DNA of 64,000 nt from Setophaga petechia. Taxonomy: Eukaryota; Chordata; Aves; Passeriformes; Parulidae. Location: the NCBI GenBank assembly GCA_024362935.1, contig JANCRA010000012.1:1116001-1180000 (forward strand), given 5' to 3'. Under the pieces are notes generated by a model. That model worked only from the letters and a program-made list of their open reading frames with translations, was not told the DNA's origin and did no database searches. Positions 11,457 through 24,500 of this stretch are shown piece after piece. The position numbers and the translations under genes were made by a program. The number at the start of each line of letters is the position of its first letter. Position 1 is the first letter of the stretch.

Positions 11457-14389
11457 ATTTTGAACTTGGGAATATTTGAAGCTGGGAATGTGACTCAGAG
11501 ATAACACTGCACAAAATACAGAGGCATGTAAAACTTCCTGCATCTGAAGTTCCACAAAGAAAATTGTCAGAGGCCTCTCTTTGGGTAAAAAACAGAAGAG
11601 AACATATCCATTGAAGGTCAAACTGGTCACAGACTGACAGATTTTCAAAGGGTGTTGATATATATCTCCCCTGCAAGGTATGTGTGAGACAGATTCCTGA
11701 GATGGTGTAGCAGAGGTATTTCTGAAAGCCTGGTCAGCATCTCTGGACAGAGCTGCCCAGCACTGTTGTATGTGTATATTCATCCTCTGGAGTAAGACCA
11801 CACAGGCTTGACACAGTTCAGGAGACTGTCACCCACCTTGACCCTTAAGATTTTCAGTAGGAAACAGCTGCATAGGCACCATAGTTTAATCCTTCAGAGC
11901 AAGCAAGAGATGTTAATGTCTATTATAAACGTCCTGAATCATCCTACAGTAAACCTGAATGATGGTCACCTCACCTGTCTGAGTATCTCACAGCTGATAC
12001 TATCATGGTTCTCTTTTACTGCCCAAATATGAGTTAATTTCATTTAATTTTCATTTTATTTAATTTATTTTTTGCATTTCATTCATTGTTTTCTTGCTTG
12101 TGTAAGGTTGTTGTTTTCTTTTCTGTCTTCATGACCCATTTTCTGATACTCTCCTGAGCCCTTCAGTCATCCTTGAGATGCACTGACTTAGAGCACTGTA
12201 GAGATAATTTATTGATATGGTGCTCCTTATGATGCTTTAAAAAATGGCTACCAGAGTTTTTATTGACTGTACCCAGGGGTCTGAGCCCTCTCTTTTGCTA
12301 TGCATTTGTTTCATGTCCTGGTCTCAGAGCATTTAGGTGTTAATCAGTGCTTCTGTGGTTCTGTGATTCTTTCTCAAAGCAAATATAACACACTCTTCTC
12401 ACTATGCCACTTTCCATTTTCCTACAAAGTAGCTACAGGAGCAGAGCAGTTTAAAAGCTTCACATAGCATATTTTGGATTAGAAGAATAATTAGAAATAT
12501 ATCAAAGAGGAAAAAAATTCTATGGTGCTGCTGGGAATATTAAACTCCAAACATATATGCTACTAAATTAATCAGAGAAAGGAAACACCTTCACACATGG
12601 GCCTACCATCATCTCCAAGTGGCTATATAGGTTCCTGATATAGTTTTTGTTTATCTGCTCACTCTTTCTCAAACATGTCTCAGGAAGTTGTAACAGGTCA
12701 GGAACCATTCCCCAAAGACTTGGTTGATGAAGCCATCCGTTTTCAGAGAATAGAGTTCAACAGTATGAAACTGTGACAATCTCTGCCTCATGTTGGTGCC
12801 AGAGATGTGACTCTGATATACCTATTTACCAGCAGAGACATAGTCAAATGTGTGTGCAGGAGAAAAAGGTCAGTGAGTTTGAATTATCCTTACAGTGGAT
12901 TGAATGGGCAATGCCTCTTCGAGGTTGTAGGTATGGTGTTGTTGGGTACTCTTAAATAACTGTATTTTAGATTTTTAGAAGAAATTTACTGTATAAACCA
13001 CTTCTGACAAAGCTTGCCAGGCAGCTTGCCAAGGAGGAGAAAAAGAGAAGTTCATAAGGCTCAAGACATTATGATGCTATTTCTGCTTTGGAAGCATAAT
13101 GATGGGAAACTATCAAATGTATGCCATGTGAATATCAGCAGCTGACAGTGTTTCAAGGAAGAGGATACTTTCACCAATATTTTTCCCTTCTTTCTAAAAG
13201 CAAACCAGACTCTGAGTCTGGAATTTTAATAAAGTCACAAAACTTATCTATAAACGGTAGTTTTAAACTTGGAGGGTGTTGTTCGTAAATAGTAGGGAAA
13301 ATCTTCCATCAAAAAAGAACCACCTTTAACAATTCATTAAACATTGAGAAAAACAGATGGATTCTCCCAGCCAAAGAGTTGCTCCAAAACAAAGCATGGG
13401 TGGTGTTTTGTCTCAAAAGATTTCCATATGATTATATTGCTCAGTATATTACTCATGTACATGTTCAACCCAACACTTTAATTTTTAGTTAGTCTAAGCC
13501 AAACCTGAGTTTGTGGGCGGTTGCAAAAGCTAGAGGTTTGGCACAGAATTTGATGAAGCTTTCTGCAGAGAGCCTGGATGGAACTTTGGATATTAGAAGG
13601 ACTTATCTTCACCCTTTTGATACCATAATTCACATGCAACCAAGGAAATATATATAATACTACAGATCGGAGGAAGATCAAATTTATAGATCACATTTGT
13701 TATAGAGAAGTAGAGAGGAGAATGAAGGTCACTGAAAAATATTTAAATTTCTTCCTTAAATAAGTAATCATACAAGTGAAAAGTCTTGCTGAAAAAATAG
13801 AGTATGTCTGGAAAAGAAGCATGAACTCTGGCTGTTGAAATTCACGAAGTGTGAATTTTCTAAATCACCCTCTTGTGATATATTGGTTTCTGCAGGAAAG
13901 TGTCTCCTATTGTATTTCATTTAGCTTTTTCCGTTGCTACTGTAGGCACTTGTTTTCAGATTTTTTAGATTCTTTGTGGAAAAAGTAAATTAATAAATTA
14001 TAAAATCAGAAAAAGCGATTTACTGCAGGAGAATTCTAAAGCTGTAAAGATAAAATTCAAAAATAGTAGTAAAAATGTCTTTTAGTTCTGACAAATCCAC
14101 TGACGGAATGCACTCACTTTTTCACATACTTTTCAAACATTAACAAAAACTTAAAATTATCCTGGAATTAGACAAATGCAAAACCAAAAGAAATATGGGT
14201 AATTTTCTGTGTTCTTAATTGACCAGCCTTACTATTGTATCTAATCTTTGTGATGGGGATTTTGAAGATCTGTGTAAATTGGCTCCTGGATTTAAGGATT
14301 GTGACATATGCTGACTGATATATGTTTGCATTTTATTTATGTAGGCTTGAAAGGCTAATTCTGAAACAAATAATGAATTAGCCTACATC
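11457..14389. other. Noncoding sequence with one 122-codon minus-strand open frame
   Basis: The minus-strand frame at 11433-11801 is among the longest in the window. Its translation has no signal peptide, repeat or motif that I recognise, and a second frame is open across 11455-11676 on the same strand. I treat it as chance. An 8-bp-periodic phrase at 12351-12374 resembles a CR1 tail but lacks CR1 sequence upstream. Nothing else is supportable to 14389. Confidence 0.55.
14384..14389 (+). repeat. Target-site duplication, left copy
   Basis: The hexamer TACATC lies immediately outside the left LTR terminus and is repeated exactly at 14782-14787 outside the right terminus. A 6-bp duplication is typical of ERVK/class II-type integration. 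Confidence 0.85.
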
Positions 14390-14781
14390 TGTGATGGTGG
14401 TCACAGGGGTTTTTAGATGGATGGAAGAGACGAGGAATCTTGATTCCTTTATCAGAAGGCTTGATTTATTATCTTATGATATATATATAACATTATAACT
14501 GTACTACATAGGAATAGAAAGGAAAGGAGCTTCTTCAGAAGCTGGCTATGCTAAGAATAGAATAGCAAGAATAATAACAAAGGTCTGTCTCTCAGCAGAG
14601 AGCGACAGCAGCTCCACCGTGAGTGGTCAGTAAATCCAAACATCTACAGAAGACCAGTCACAGGTGGACCTGTTGCATTCCACAGCAGCAGATAATAATT
14701 GTTTTCATTTCTTGCTGGAATTTCTCAGCTCCAGCAGGAAAAATCCTAAGAAAGGATTTTTCACAAAAGGTGTCAGCGACA
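14390..14781 (-). mobile_element. Solo LTR of an avian endogenous retrovirus (family A), minus strand
   Basis: On the minus strand this 392-bp element begins TGTCGCTGACA and ends CATCACA, so it has the TG...CA termini of an LTR. It is flanked by a perfect 6-bp direct repeat, TACATC (14384-14389 and 14782-14787). The minus strand carries an AATAAA poly(A) signal at 14465-14470, close to its 3' end, and an AT-rich stretch with alternating TA at about 14477-14490. The order of sequence blocks matches the LTR at 26208-26598, which lies in the opposite orientation. It also matches, from memory, an LTR family common in songbird genomes. No gag, pol or env sequence lies beside it, so it is a solo LTR, presumably left by recombination between two LTRs. 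Small frames at 14623-14916 lie mostly within it and are not genes. Confidence 0.87.
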
Positions 14782-14787
14782 TACATC
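14782..14787 (+). repeat. Target-site duplication, right copy
   Basis: This is an exact copy of TACATC, directly following the right LTR terminus. Together with the left copy it fixes both LTR boundaries to the base. Confidence 0.85.
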
Positions 14788-17700
14788 TTACCTGTTTATT
14801 ATCTCACACAACTAGTAAATATTCATATGGTTCATTTATTAAGCATAAAAAAAAATCAAATATTGCTGGTTCTAAACATTAGTCTCTTAAGACTATTTCA
14901 GACAAAAACTTTCTGACAGACTATACAAAGAGGGAAAAAAAATCCTTCTTTTTATGGGAGTAACAATTTTTATTTCTTTCCACAAAATAAATGACGAGAC
15001 AACAAATGATGGGAAAATTAAACTGAAGATAATCAGAATCTGGGTGCTAGTCTAATTTGTTGGGAATTAGGCGGTTTCTTGGAAATATTTGCACCTGTGA
15101 TTTCTTCAGGAATATGCCTTCCTATTTGCATCATGAAAAAGTAAATAAAAAGCTAGATTTGAGCTATGTTTACTTTAATAATGGCAGGAACATATGGCCC
15201 CACTGAGGTCCAAGAACTATATAAAAACTGTAATAAATGCCACACAGTAGGGAAAAAGGCCACTGACTCTTGAAAAACTGAAGTCTTTTCACTGCATGAG
15301 CATTTAAAGACAATTTTCAATGATAGACAACAGGGCTGAAGTGCTTTTTGAAAGCGCCTACAAATGTTTATTCATGGATGCTGTTCACTCTCCACAGCTA
15401 TGCAGGGAAAGCAACTTATACATATGCAAATAGCACTGAACTCTGCATTTGTATGTGAAATTACCTGATTGACATTTCAAATCACTGTGTCTTGTGCAGT
15501 TACTAGAGTTATTCAATTGCCTCTATTTAAACACTCAGCCTTAAGGCACAATTTTGATGAAATAAGAGTATATCCAAGCATCCTCTGTCAAACTTTGCTT
15601 TCTTTCAAGATTCTTTGCAATACCCTATATACTATTTGAATGAGATTGTACCTATAGAGAGGTAAGTGTGTTACAATTGTAAGGCATGCATTTCTTTTGA
15701 TGTAGGGGTCCTTTACTATGAAAGACGTTAAACATAAATGACAGTATAATTCAGGCTTGGTTGCAATAAATTATTCATTTTTTTCTTGAGTACCTGGATT
15801 TGAACAATTGAAGAACTTCCCCTCTTGAGGAGAAATCTCTGCCATTTCCAGCCTTTCTGGCACTGTCTTAGCCTTATCATAAGAAAAACCAGTTCATTTC
15901 TCAGCAGAATTAAAATTCTGCTGCCTGTTCATGTCTTTGCCTGGTCAGTCTATGACCTGCAGAGTTCAGAGTACATTTTGTCTGGGGTGGGGTTCATGTT
16001 CACACACCAAAGCTTAGGTGCCCGAACTCGCTGGAGAGCCTTGGCTCTGTGAGGGTGCCCACACTCAGGTGGGAGGTTTGCTTCCTCCTGTAGAAGCAGC
16101 TGGAGTTTGGGCAGGATACCCTATCCTAGATGCCTGCCTGCAGGTGCTGAATCAGGTCTATCCACAGTAAAGACAATGGAATCTGTGAAGGGACTTAGAT
16201 GACCAAAGTGGTGCCTAGCTCCTCTGAGTGAGCAGTCATTTCTCTACATGTCATGGCTGCATTGAGGAGATCTTCAGGGGCTGTAGTGGTTATTTAAGCA
16301 TCCTACACACCTCTAACTAAGGAAAAGTAGGTTTTTTCCTCTAATAGAAACCCACCCCCAGTGCCTTTGCAAAAAATCTCTAAAATGAAGCTGTCAGGTA
16401 AGAAATGCAGACAAAGAAATGCATCTTAATGACTGTCCACACTGGTGCTTTCCTTTTCTTAGCTGTATTCCAGCTATCTATCTTGTAGCTCAACACACTT
16501 CAGCAGTCAAAAACAAAGGATGAAGTGAACATTGATTTGCTTGACACTGTGTATTATGTATTCCCATTCCCAATTTTTCATGGAAATGAAGGATGACTTT
16601 TATCTTAGGGCTGTTGTATTATGTTTTGCTACAGCCCAGCTGAAGTATGAACAAAGAGTATCCATGGCCCAAGTTCCTTATATCCAGGGTTTTTTTCCTT
16701 AGAGTCATGGAAAGTCAATTAGAAAGAACACTCAAACTACTCAAACCTGGATACATTGTCATGGAAATATCTCTTATTTAGCCTAATTTTTCAATGTGTT
16801 ATTGTTGTTCCTATTGTCAATAATTTTATGCAAAATAAACACAAATGTCAAAGTACAATAAGCAAGTAGCCAAACTTTATTATGGAATGAGTAATTTAAA
16901 AATATTTATTTAATGATTTTCAACTTCCTTTCTTCAGTTTATCAGTAAAGAATTCTGTAAAGTCCTGTGGCCTCTAAGTTATTTTATCATCTTCACAATT
17001 AAACACTCACACAAACATACCTTTGCTTTCATTAATTAGAGGAGTCCAGGAAGATTATGCCTAATTTTTGGAGGTCTTGCTCCAACAACTTGATCCTGAA
17101 ATATTAAGCCACAAGCCTCAGTGAGGACTTATTGGACATGTGCAAAATTTGTGGCAGCAGTTGTAGCTTCTGAACTTTTCATTCTTAGTTTTGTATCAAA
17201 ATTATTTCCTGGAAGATGCCAGGGACATTCTGGCTTTTAAAAGTAGCCACTGACCAAATTTTTTACTTCAGGTACTTGAGCAGGAAGAACATATACTAAA
17301 ATGAGACTTGCAAACTTGCAGTGTTTTTAATAAGCAACTTTCCTCCAGTAGGAAAGGATTAGGGAATACAGGAGCTGAAGGCAAATAATTATATATGAGG
17401 AGCCAAACAGTAATCAGTAACTGGTGGCAAAATAAGATCAAGTATATACTTACACAAACTAAAAGTGTCCTTAAGCTTACCTCTATCTGCTAATTGTTCT
17501 TCTATTATATAGTGTTGGCTAGATATTAAGCTGAAATTCACACACAAGCTAATTTTATCAACAGAAGTCCCACTTAGGTTGTCACAAAACTGCCACGATG
17601 ACTTCTATCTCTGCTTCCTACACCTCAGTGCCAGTCCAACTGACTTTATCTGGTTTTGGATTGGAGATTATCACTCCTTCTGGTGCATTTATGGGAGTTT

Positions 17701-19469
17701 TATTAATGTAATATGTGTAGTGTTGGGATAGTTCAGACTTCCTTGCTAATGTAATTAAAAAATATCTTTATAGATTCATTACTGGAATGCTATAAAATTT
17801 TTCATTTTTGGACCTCTGTGCTCCTACCTTTCTACAGGCTTTTCCCTTGTTGCAGATTATATATAATCTGAGAGTTTTAAACAATCCTGTGTCTTGCATG
17901 TTATCCTATAATACATTGCAGATTGCCACCCAAAAAACACCAGTGGGATCATTTGAATGGACTTTTTTTTGTTGTCTACCTATTGTAGAGATTTTTCCGC
18001 TGGTGAATCCCAAGTTAGGGGCAGTGCTGCTGTTGTGCTGCCTCAAATATCACACTTGGAATTTGACACATTTCAAAGGAAAGGAAGATTTCCAGTGATT
18101 TCAAAATATTCTGTTACTAAGGGGTGTAAATATATTGAATATTTAGCAGAATAAGGGAAAGATGTGACTCTCATAATAATCCATTCTTAGTTAAAAAGTT
18201 GTTATTTGTTAAATGAGCATTCCTAGAAATTCGTAGATATTGACTTATTAAATGTGGATATTCGTATAAGAGTTGCACAAAATGCCATTAAATGGCATTG
18301 AAAAGTGAGAATTTGGCTCTGCATATAAGTGAGATCAGTCAGTACACTATTGTAACAAGGCAAGTTTAAATTTGTACTATCACAGTGTTTTGTAAAAGCC
18401 TTTATTTAAAGAATATTCCTTCTTTTGATGTTCTTGCTCATCTTCCTGTTCTTGCAGTTATCTTTTGTCACAAGATCTAGACATCTGAATTTCAATGCCC
18501 AACATGGGTTTGTGAGATATCACAGCATAGCTAAGCTGTGCTGCTTTCACCTTTTCAAAACTCAGTAATTTGAACGTCGGAGGCTGTGTATCTTTCTGGC
18601 AGCTGCCAACTTTGCAAGAAGAGAGATCAGTCAATCAAAGTCTAGAATAAGTAAGAGGTCAGAGGAGTCAATACATTACTGTCCTTCACAGGCTCTGTGA
18701 GGTTCTAAAAACCCATTCGTGTGATATGAAAAAGAGAAAATATCTGCGTGCCTCAGTCACACAACATGGAACATAAAAGAAATAGGAAATAGCACCAGCA
18801 TAGCCATTTACATTTTGCTTTTACCTTGGCAATATTATCCCCCTCTAATGCTCTAACAGATAACTGGACAGATAAGTGATACTTCTAGTAATCATAGAAA
18901 TTGATTGATATCCAGTTATGAAAGTTCTTGTTTCCTATTGTTTCTATCAGGTTTGACTAATTCCTTTAAAAATACAGCTCCAGGCTTGAAGCTGTTCAGA
19001 TGTTACACTGACAAGGATCAGTGTAGTATCTGTATTAATCAACTTTCACAGTGATGGAAAACATTTTAAAGTGCTGGATGAAGGCCATCCATATTTTCTA
19101 TCTCTAACACCTTTTCTTAAAAAAACCCCAAAAATCTTTGATTTTCTCACTCCAGTTGTGATTCAGTGGTATCACCAAGTATTCCAGATGTCTCAAGCCA
19201 TGTCATACAGAGAGCTTGTAACACTTGATCATCTTCCCCAGAATGCTTGACTCCCATCTGTTCAAACCTCCTGGGTAAAAAAATTGTTACTATTGATGAG
19301 GAAAAATAAAGGCAAGAGCCTTAAATATGGACCTTTTTGGCAGCAAGGGGAAACTTCACAACCTTTCTGCTGCCTTCTCCAGACCCTGCTTGTTTGCAAA
19401 CCCTAAGAATTTCAAATCACCCTCAAATGGGGCAAAGTCATCAGCTTTGCTTCTAGACAGGTGATAGAA
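14788..19469. other. Noncoding sequence, no gene seen
   Basis: No coding region is supportable. Frames at 17808-18154 are under 100 codons and overlap in two phases. The segment at about 16000-16300 is somewhat richer in G and C and may be an old interspersed repeat, but I cannot assign a family. A perfect 9-bp inverted repeat with a one-base centre lies at 18281-18299. Confidence 0.6.
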
Positions 19470-19720
19470 AAGCAGGAGAAGTGACTGATAGACCAGAAGG
19501 CTGTGCTGTCATTCAGTGAGAGCTGTCCAGGAGAGGGAATTGGGCAAAAGGAACCTAATAAAGTTCATCAAAGGCAAGTGTAAGGTCCTGACCCCAGACA
19601 GGAATACCCCATACACCAGTACATGTTAGGGGCTGACCTGCTGGAAAGCAGCTCTGCAGGAGGGCTGGACTAGTTAATCTCCAGAAATCCCTTTCAACCC
19701 CAAACATTCTGTGATTCTGT
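19470..19720 (+). mobile_element. CR1 LINE fragment with internal deletion, plus strand
   Basis: The left part (about 19470-19658) matches the end region of CR1 ORF2, from the segment around GACCAGAAGGCTGTGCTG through GTTCATCAAAGGCAAG to GGAAAGCAGCTCTGCAG. The right part (about 19660-19720) jumps straight to the extreme CR1 3' end, with GGGCTGGACTAG and CCCTTTCAACCCC, then the 8-bp-periodic terminus ATTCTGTGATTCTGT. In an intact CR1 these two parts are separated by several hundred bases of ORF2 and 3' UTR, so the copy has lost its middle. The right boundary is firm and the left one is approximate. It is not functional. Confidence 0.87.
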
Positions 19721-20899
19721 CAATCTGTACTGCCTTTTTTACAACTGTTGGAAGGCAAAATTTTTCTCTATGAAAAAGAGCAGTCCCACACTGGAGAAAG
19801 CTAGCAGACTGTGTAAAGGGCACTGAAGGTGCCATTGTCAGAGTTAAAGGACTGGGTAAATAAGAATAAAAGGCAGTAAGTGCTATCTACTGCACATAGA
19901 GGGGAAGGAATTATTTCAAGGTGTTATAAAAATTACAAATGATTGTCCTAAATAATTTTTCCATGGAGCCATGGCAGCATTACCTTCTCTGCTCTCAGTC
20001 TATTATATTTTAATTCTGAGCTCATGTTCAGGGTCTCTTCAGATGGCAAAGCACCTGCTGCCTGACTACATCATAAATGAAGCACCTCATCTTAAAACAA
20101 GCAGAGCTCATTTGATGAAATTTCCTAGGCAAATGCAATGAGCCTTTCATTGTAAAATCTTCTGAAGTTTAATTTTCTACCTTTATTTAGTGGCACGAAT
20201 CTGAGATTGCCATTTATAAGCCTGCAGCTTTTGAAAAACTGTCAGTATGGTTGCTTCTCCTCACAATTGCACAGAAAAATGCACGCAAGTGCTTTAGGAG
20301 CAAAATCTATTCACGTTTTTTGAGATAGAGCCATCACATTGATGAGCTTGTCTGGAGGTTTGGGAGTATTTTTCTGCTGAATTAGAAACTTTTGTCATCT
20401 ACATGGTGGATATGTTTGATATACTGTTGAATTATTCAGGGGCTTATTGGATCTTGTATTGGCTTTTGCCATAAACAACTTATTTTAATGTAAGTAGATA
20501 TGAGGCTCCTATTGAAATTACATGATTTTAAATGGATAACCATTAGCATAAATTTATAGAAGACTAAAAAAATTGTCTATAAGCTTAAACCTGAAAACTA
20601 AAACTTTAAATAGAGCTAGAAAATCTTTTCATTCAATCATCCTACTATATACTTAGTAGTCATTGTCATAAGTGGGACAGTGAAACAAGTGAATGATGAC
20701 TTTGTTCTACAATAACAAATTTATATTATTTTTCTATTTTGAAACCGCTGTGTAGATCAATCTTTAAAAAAATAAAGCTGAGGTAATGTCTTCAGCACTA
20801 TAATGTCTTCAGTGTTACAGCCACTGCTAAGAGAATGGTGAGATTCCTGTTCTCATAATAATGCTGAACAACTACTTATTGGAGTGATAACTCTATTTC
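19721..20899. other. Noncoding AT-rich sequence, no gene seen
   Basis: Nothing supportable was found. The phrase AATGTCTTCAG occurs twice around 20786-20812 as a small local duplication. Confidence 0.6.
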
Positions 20900-21000
20900 T
20901 AGAATTATAGATAAAAATTGAGTTGGAAAGGACCTCTGGAGCTGATTTATTCCAATACCCTGCTCAAAGGATGCCTAAATATAGGTGAGGTTGATCAGAG
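20900..21000 (-). mobile_element. CR1 3'-end fragment, minus strand
   Basis: The plus strand shows the reverse complement of a CR1 3' end: AGAATTATAG followed by GAGTTGGAAAGGACCTCTGG, then a phrase equivalent to the usual 'TCCAACCCCCTGCTCAAAG' region. Sequence beyond about 21000 no longer follows CR1. It lies 100 bp before another CR1 fragment on the same strand but retains its own 3' terminus, so it looks like a separate insertion. Confidence 0.68.
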
Positions 21001-21098
21001 TCATAACAACTTTTGAAAACTACAGGTGAGCATTACAGATTGAGGGGCTGATCCAATTTTTCACTTGTATCATTTTCCCCTCAGGTAACTTGCATTTG

Positions 21099-21531
21099 TA
21101 GAATCATGGGATCATAGAGAGGTTCAGGTTGGAAGGGACCTGCAAGTTCACTTACTTCCAAATCTCCTGCCATGTTAAGGAACACTGGACCAGGCTTCTC
21201 AGTACCTCATCTGTTCTGACCTTCTAAATAATTCTACTGACAGGATAACCATAACTTATCCAGGCAACCTGTTCCAGTATCTCACCACCCTCACAGTCAA
21301 AAATTTGTTCCTAATGTCTAATCTAAACCTACCCTCTTTCAGTTTAAAGCCATTCCCCCTTGTCCTATGCCCTTGTTTAAAGGTCCCTCTCCAGCTCTCT
21401 TGCAGGGTCCCTTCAGGCACTGGAAGGCTGCTCCAAGGTCTCCCCAGGGTCTTCTCTTCTCCAGGCTGAACCCGGGACCCCAGCTCTCAGCCTGTCCTCA
21501 TAGGAGAGGGGTTCCAGCTTCATGGCAAAAG
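21099..21531 (-). mobile_element. CR1 LINE 3' fragment, minus strand
   Basis: This is a clear reverse-complement CR1. The plus strand begins AGAATCATGGGATCATAGAG and GGTTGGAAGGGACCTGCAAG. It continues through the CCTGTTCCAGTATCTCACCACC block and the block around ATCTAAACCTACCCTC, into CTTCTCTTCTCCAGGCTGAAC and TCAGCCTGTCCTCATAGGAG, ending near GGTTCCAGC. That covers the 3' UTR and the last part of ORF2, about 430 bp, 5'-truncated as most CR1 copies are. The short plus-strand frame 21367-21573 is antisense to CR1 and is not a gene. Confidence 0.95.
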
Positions 21532-24500
21532 GTCTTCCTTCAAAAGTACTGCTCTCTGGAAAACAAGTGCTGAAATAGCTCTTGTGTATGTTAACAAAAA
21601 ATCAGAGGAACAAACTGGCAAGTTCAGAGGTAGATACATGTCAAAAGATCCCAAGGAAGGAGGTCCAGATGAGGAGAGGGGAAAGCAGAACAGACGAGGA
21701 AATTATCAGGGAACAAAAGAATTACTAAAATTTTCCCTCTGTGTTCTGCATGTCCCTATAATGCTGCTGAGTCACTAGATTTTTAATATGGGCTGACTTC
21801 TGGAGATATATATCAAAATACAGGTTTCTAAATAATCAAAGCAGACCTTTGTCTGTTGAACTGTGCTACATGCTTGGGCTATATAAAAGTGACTGAAAAC
21901 AAAAACACCTCTCACTTCAGTTCTCATCCCCAGTTCCTTTCCCATTCTCTCTTTCAGTGTGAGTGTACACAGCACAGGGGTTCTGGGAGTCACTGGGATA
22001 GGTTGTGATCCTCACTGAAGAAGAAGTAAAAAAGGCAATTGTATGTGTGATTTGAACAAAGAGAGGGTGAGGGAGAAGGTGCAGTGACTGCAGCAAAGGA
22101 AGGGACTGTCTCACATAAAACCTGCCTGTCCAGAGTATGGAGCTGGGAACCATGACTGTAAAGAACAGCATTCCTGGAACTAGATATGTAATAAGCTTTA
22201 ATAGAAACAATTAAAAGGTCCCCTTAAAGAAAATAATTTTGAAGCTGAGAGGGAAAGAGCTGGTACAGTATTTCAGACAGGAGTCACATGAGATTGCGCA
22301 TGGAATGTTATAGTTTTGTTAAGCAAATTCTGGGAGCTGACCCTAACTATACTTTTGAGTGCTTCTATGTTTGACCATCATTTGATCACTCTGTATAAAT
22401 AATCTTATTTGAATTTATAAAAGGCAGAAAATTCAGTCTGCAACTCCATCCTTAACAGCTGTCTCCTGCTGAGTCTTTTTATTTCCTCCCACATGGTACT
22501 TTGGATCAAAACGCTTTGGAAAAGATGAGCAATAATATCTGGGCACGATGATAAAGAAAGGGATGCCTGTTCCCAAAGTGACAATCAGGACTGTGTGTTT
22601 TTGTTCAAACAAAAGACATATTGGCTACTGTGAGATTCAAGAAGGCTCTCAGTGGTCTGCAGGGGCTTTTGAAGAGTGTATAAACATGAAAAAAAAAAAG
22701 CAGTGACTTTGTTTGGTGAGCTAGAAATAATTCAACAGTGCAGATGAATCATGTTGCTTTGGCTGTAAGAGGAGCAGAGGGGGGTCTTTCTAAGGAAAAA
22801 TAAAATCAAAAGTCTTCCACACTGGATTATGCTAACCTGAAACAATAATATTATTTTGAAACAGGTAGAAAACACGTTTATATGCCACTTTTGCCATGGC
22901 ATTGTATGCTCCTATGTCCAGAGAACCCCACAGCAGTGTTTGCTTACACATTTGGGTAATTCAGAGCTCAGTTTGGCAGTACTCTGTAATATTCTCCTCA
23001 AGGCAATGATTTTTATGCCAAAAGGTCGCCTTGTTAAATAAATGTTAGATAACACTTATGGAATTATCTCATTTTAGTATTTTTCTTAGAACAACAAACT
23101 TTGCTTTCTTATTTCCTTATTTTACTTTCAAAGGCAATGATTGTTTCCAGTTCTCCCCTTTAAAAACATTTATATAGAGGGCTAGAGTATTACCATTTCT
23201 ATGGGAAGACCAAGATAATGCATGTGAGTTAATAAGAAGGTTCTTTGACATTTACCATTGCATGTAACGCTCAGCTGACCCTTATGATGGAATAGTCTCA
23301 CAAAACTTTATCCTTTTAAAAGGATATTTATATGTTACTTGTGTATTCTCCCTCTGGACTCATTGGATTAATAGGGGTAATTCCAGGAGAAAATTTATCT
23401 AAATAAATCTGAACCATTTTAAACTTTTATCATACAATGGTACCTCTGAGAATTGAGGGATTTGATATTTCAGGCTTTCAAACATACAGAAATAAGTGAG
23501 ATGAATCTCTTCTTAGGGCCTAAGAGGACTTTTTATTTTCTTATTCTACTCTTCTACTTTCAAATTTTATGCTTCAATTTTTCCGCTCATAATAATTTAA
23601 AGAGTAAAAAAAAACATAGATCCATGTTAACATGATTTTTACAGACATAGTCATAAGAGTCCAATGTATCTACACTCTCCTTTCAAGAGTTATTTAGGTC
23701 ATACAATAATCTGCAAGGGAACATGAGACCAACAGCCTCAGAACTTGCCACTAAAAATATTTGCATGAATAAAGCATATATTTTGGTGTGCATTAACTCT
23801 TTAACACTTGCCTTGAAGAAGTAATTCTTTATTTTTCTTTTGCACGTATTTTTCAGTCTTATTTCTGTCCTCACAGTCAATAGCTAAGGTAGAAGAAGTT
23901 ACTAAGAGGTAACTACTGCTTTTCTTGCTGCTGCAGTGATAATTTTGAACAGCTGGGAACACTTGTGTACCAATTTCACTGTCTGATGGCATGGTCAGTG
24001 TTAGCTGTTGCCAGTTCATCCTTCTTGCTGCCCTGCTCTTGCACAACAATGAGGGTTTCATACTATTTTCCTTTTTCCTGAGTTTGACTATTCATCATGA
24101 AGGTGGAAATAATGGCCCTAATGGCTATTAAGTTCCTCCCCTGCTTCCCCTCCTTGTTGCTCAGTGTGACCCTTTCATTCTCTTGGCCACACAGACACAG
24201 AAGTGTCCCAACAGCAAAGAGCTGTCTGCTCCTAAGCACACTTTACATTGATTCCCTCCCTTTTCTTCTTACATCCTTGCCTTAAAGGGGGAAAGCTGCA
24301 ATGAAAAAAAACCAGCATCTACATCCAGTAAGTTTCCATTGTCCAGGATGTTCTTGACCCAGGCAATTCCCCTCCCCCACCTTTATTATTCATTTCATTT
24401 GGATGATTAAATTAAGCAGAAAAGGTTATTTTGTTGGAAAAGAGCCCGTATTAGTTGCATGAAAGCTGTCACTGTTCCGTTCTGGCTCAGTCTCCTCTCT

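Noticed and set aside
12351..12374. CR1-like 8-bp-periodic tail
   Set aside because: The periodic phrase is present but no CR1 3' UTR sequence could be seen upstream. Too short to call.
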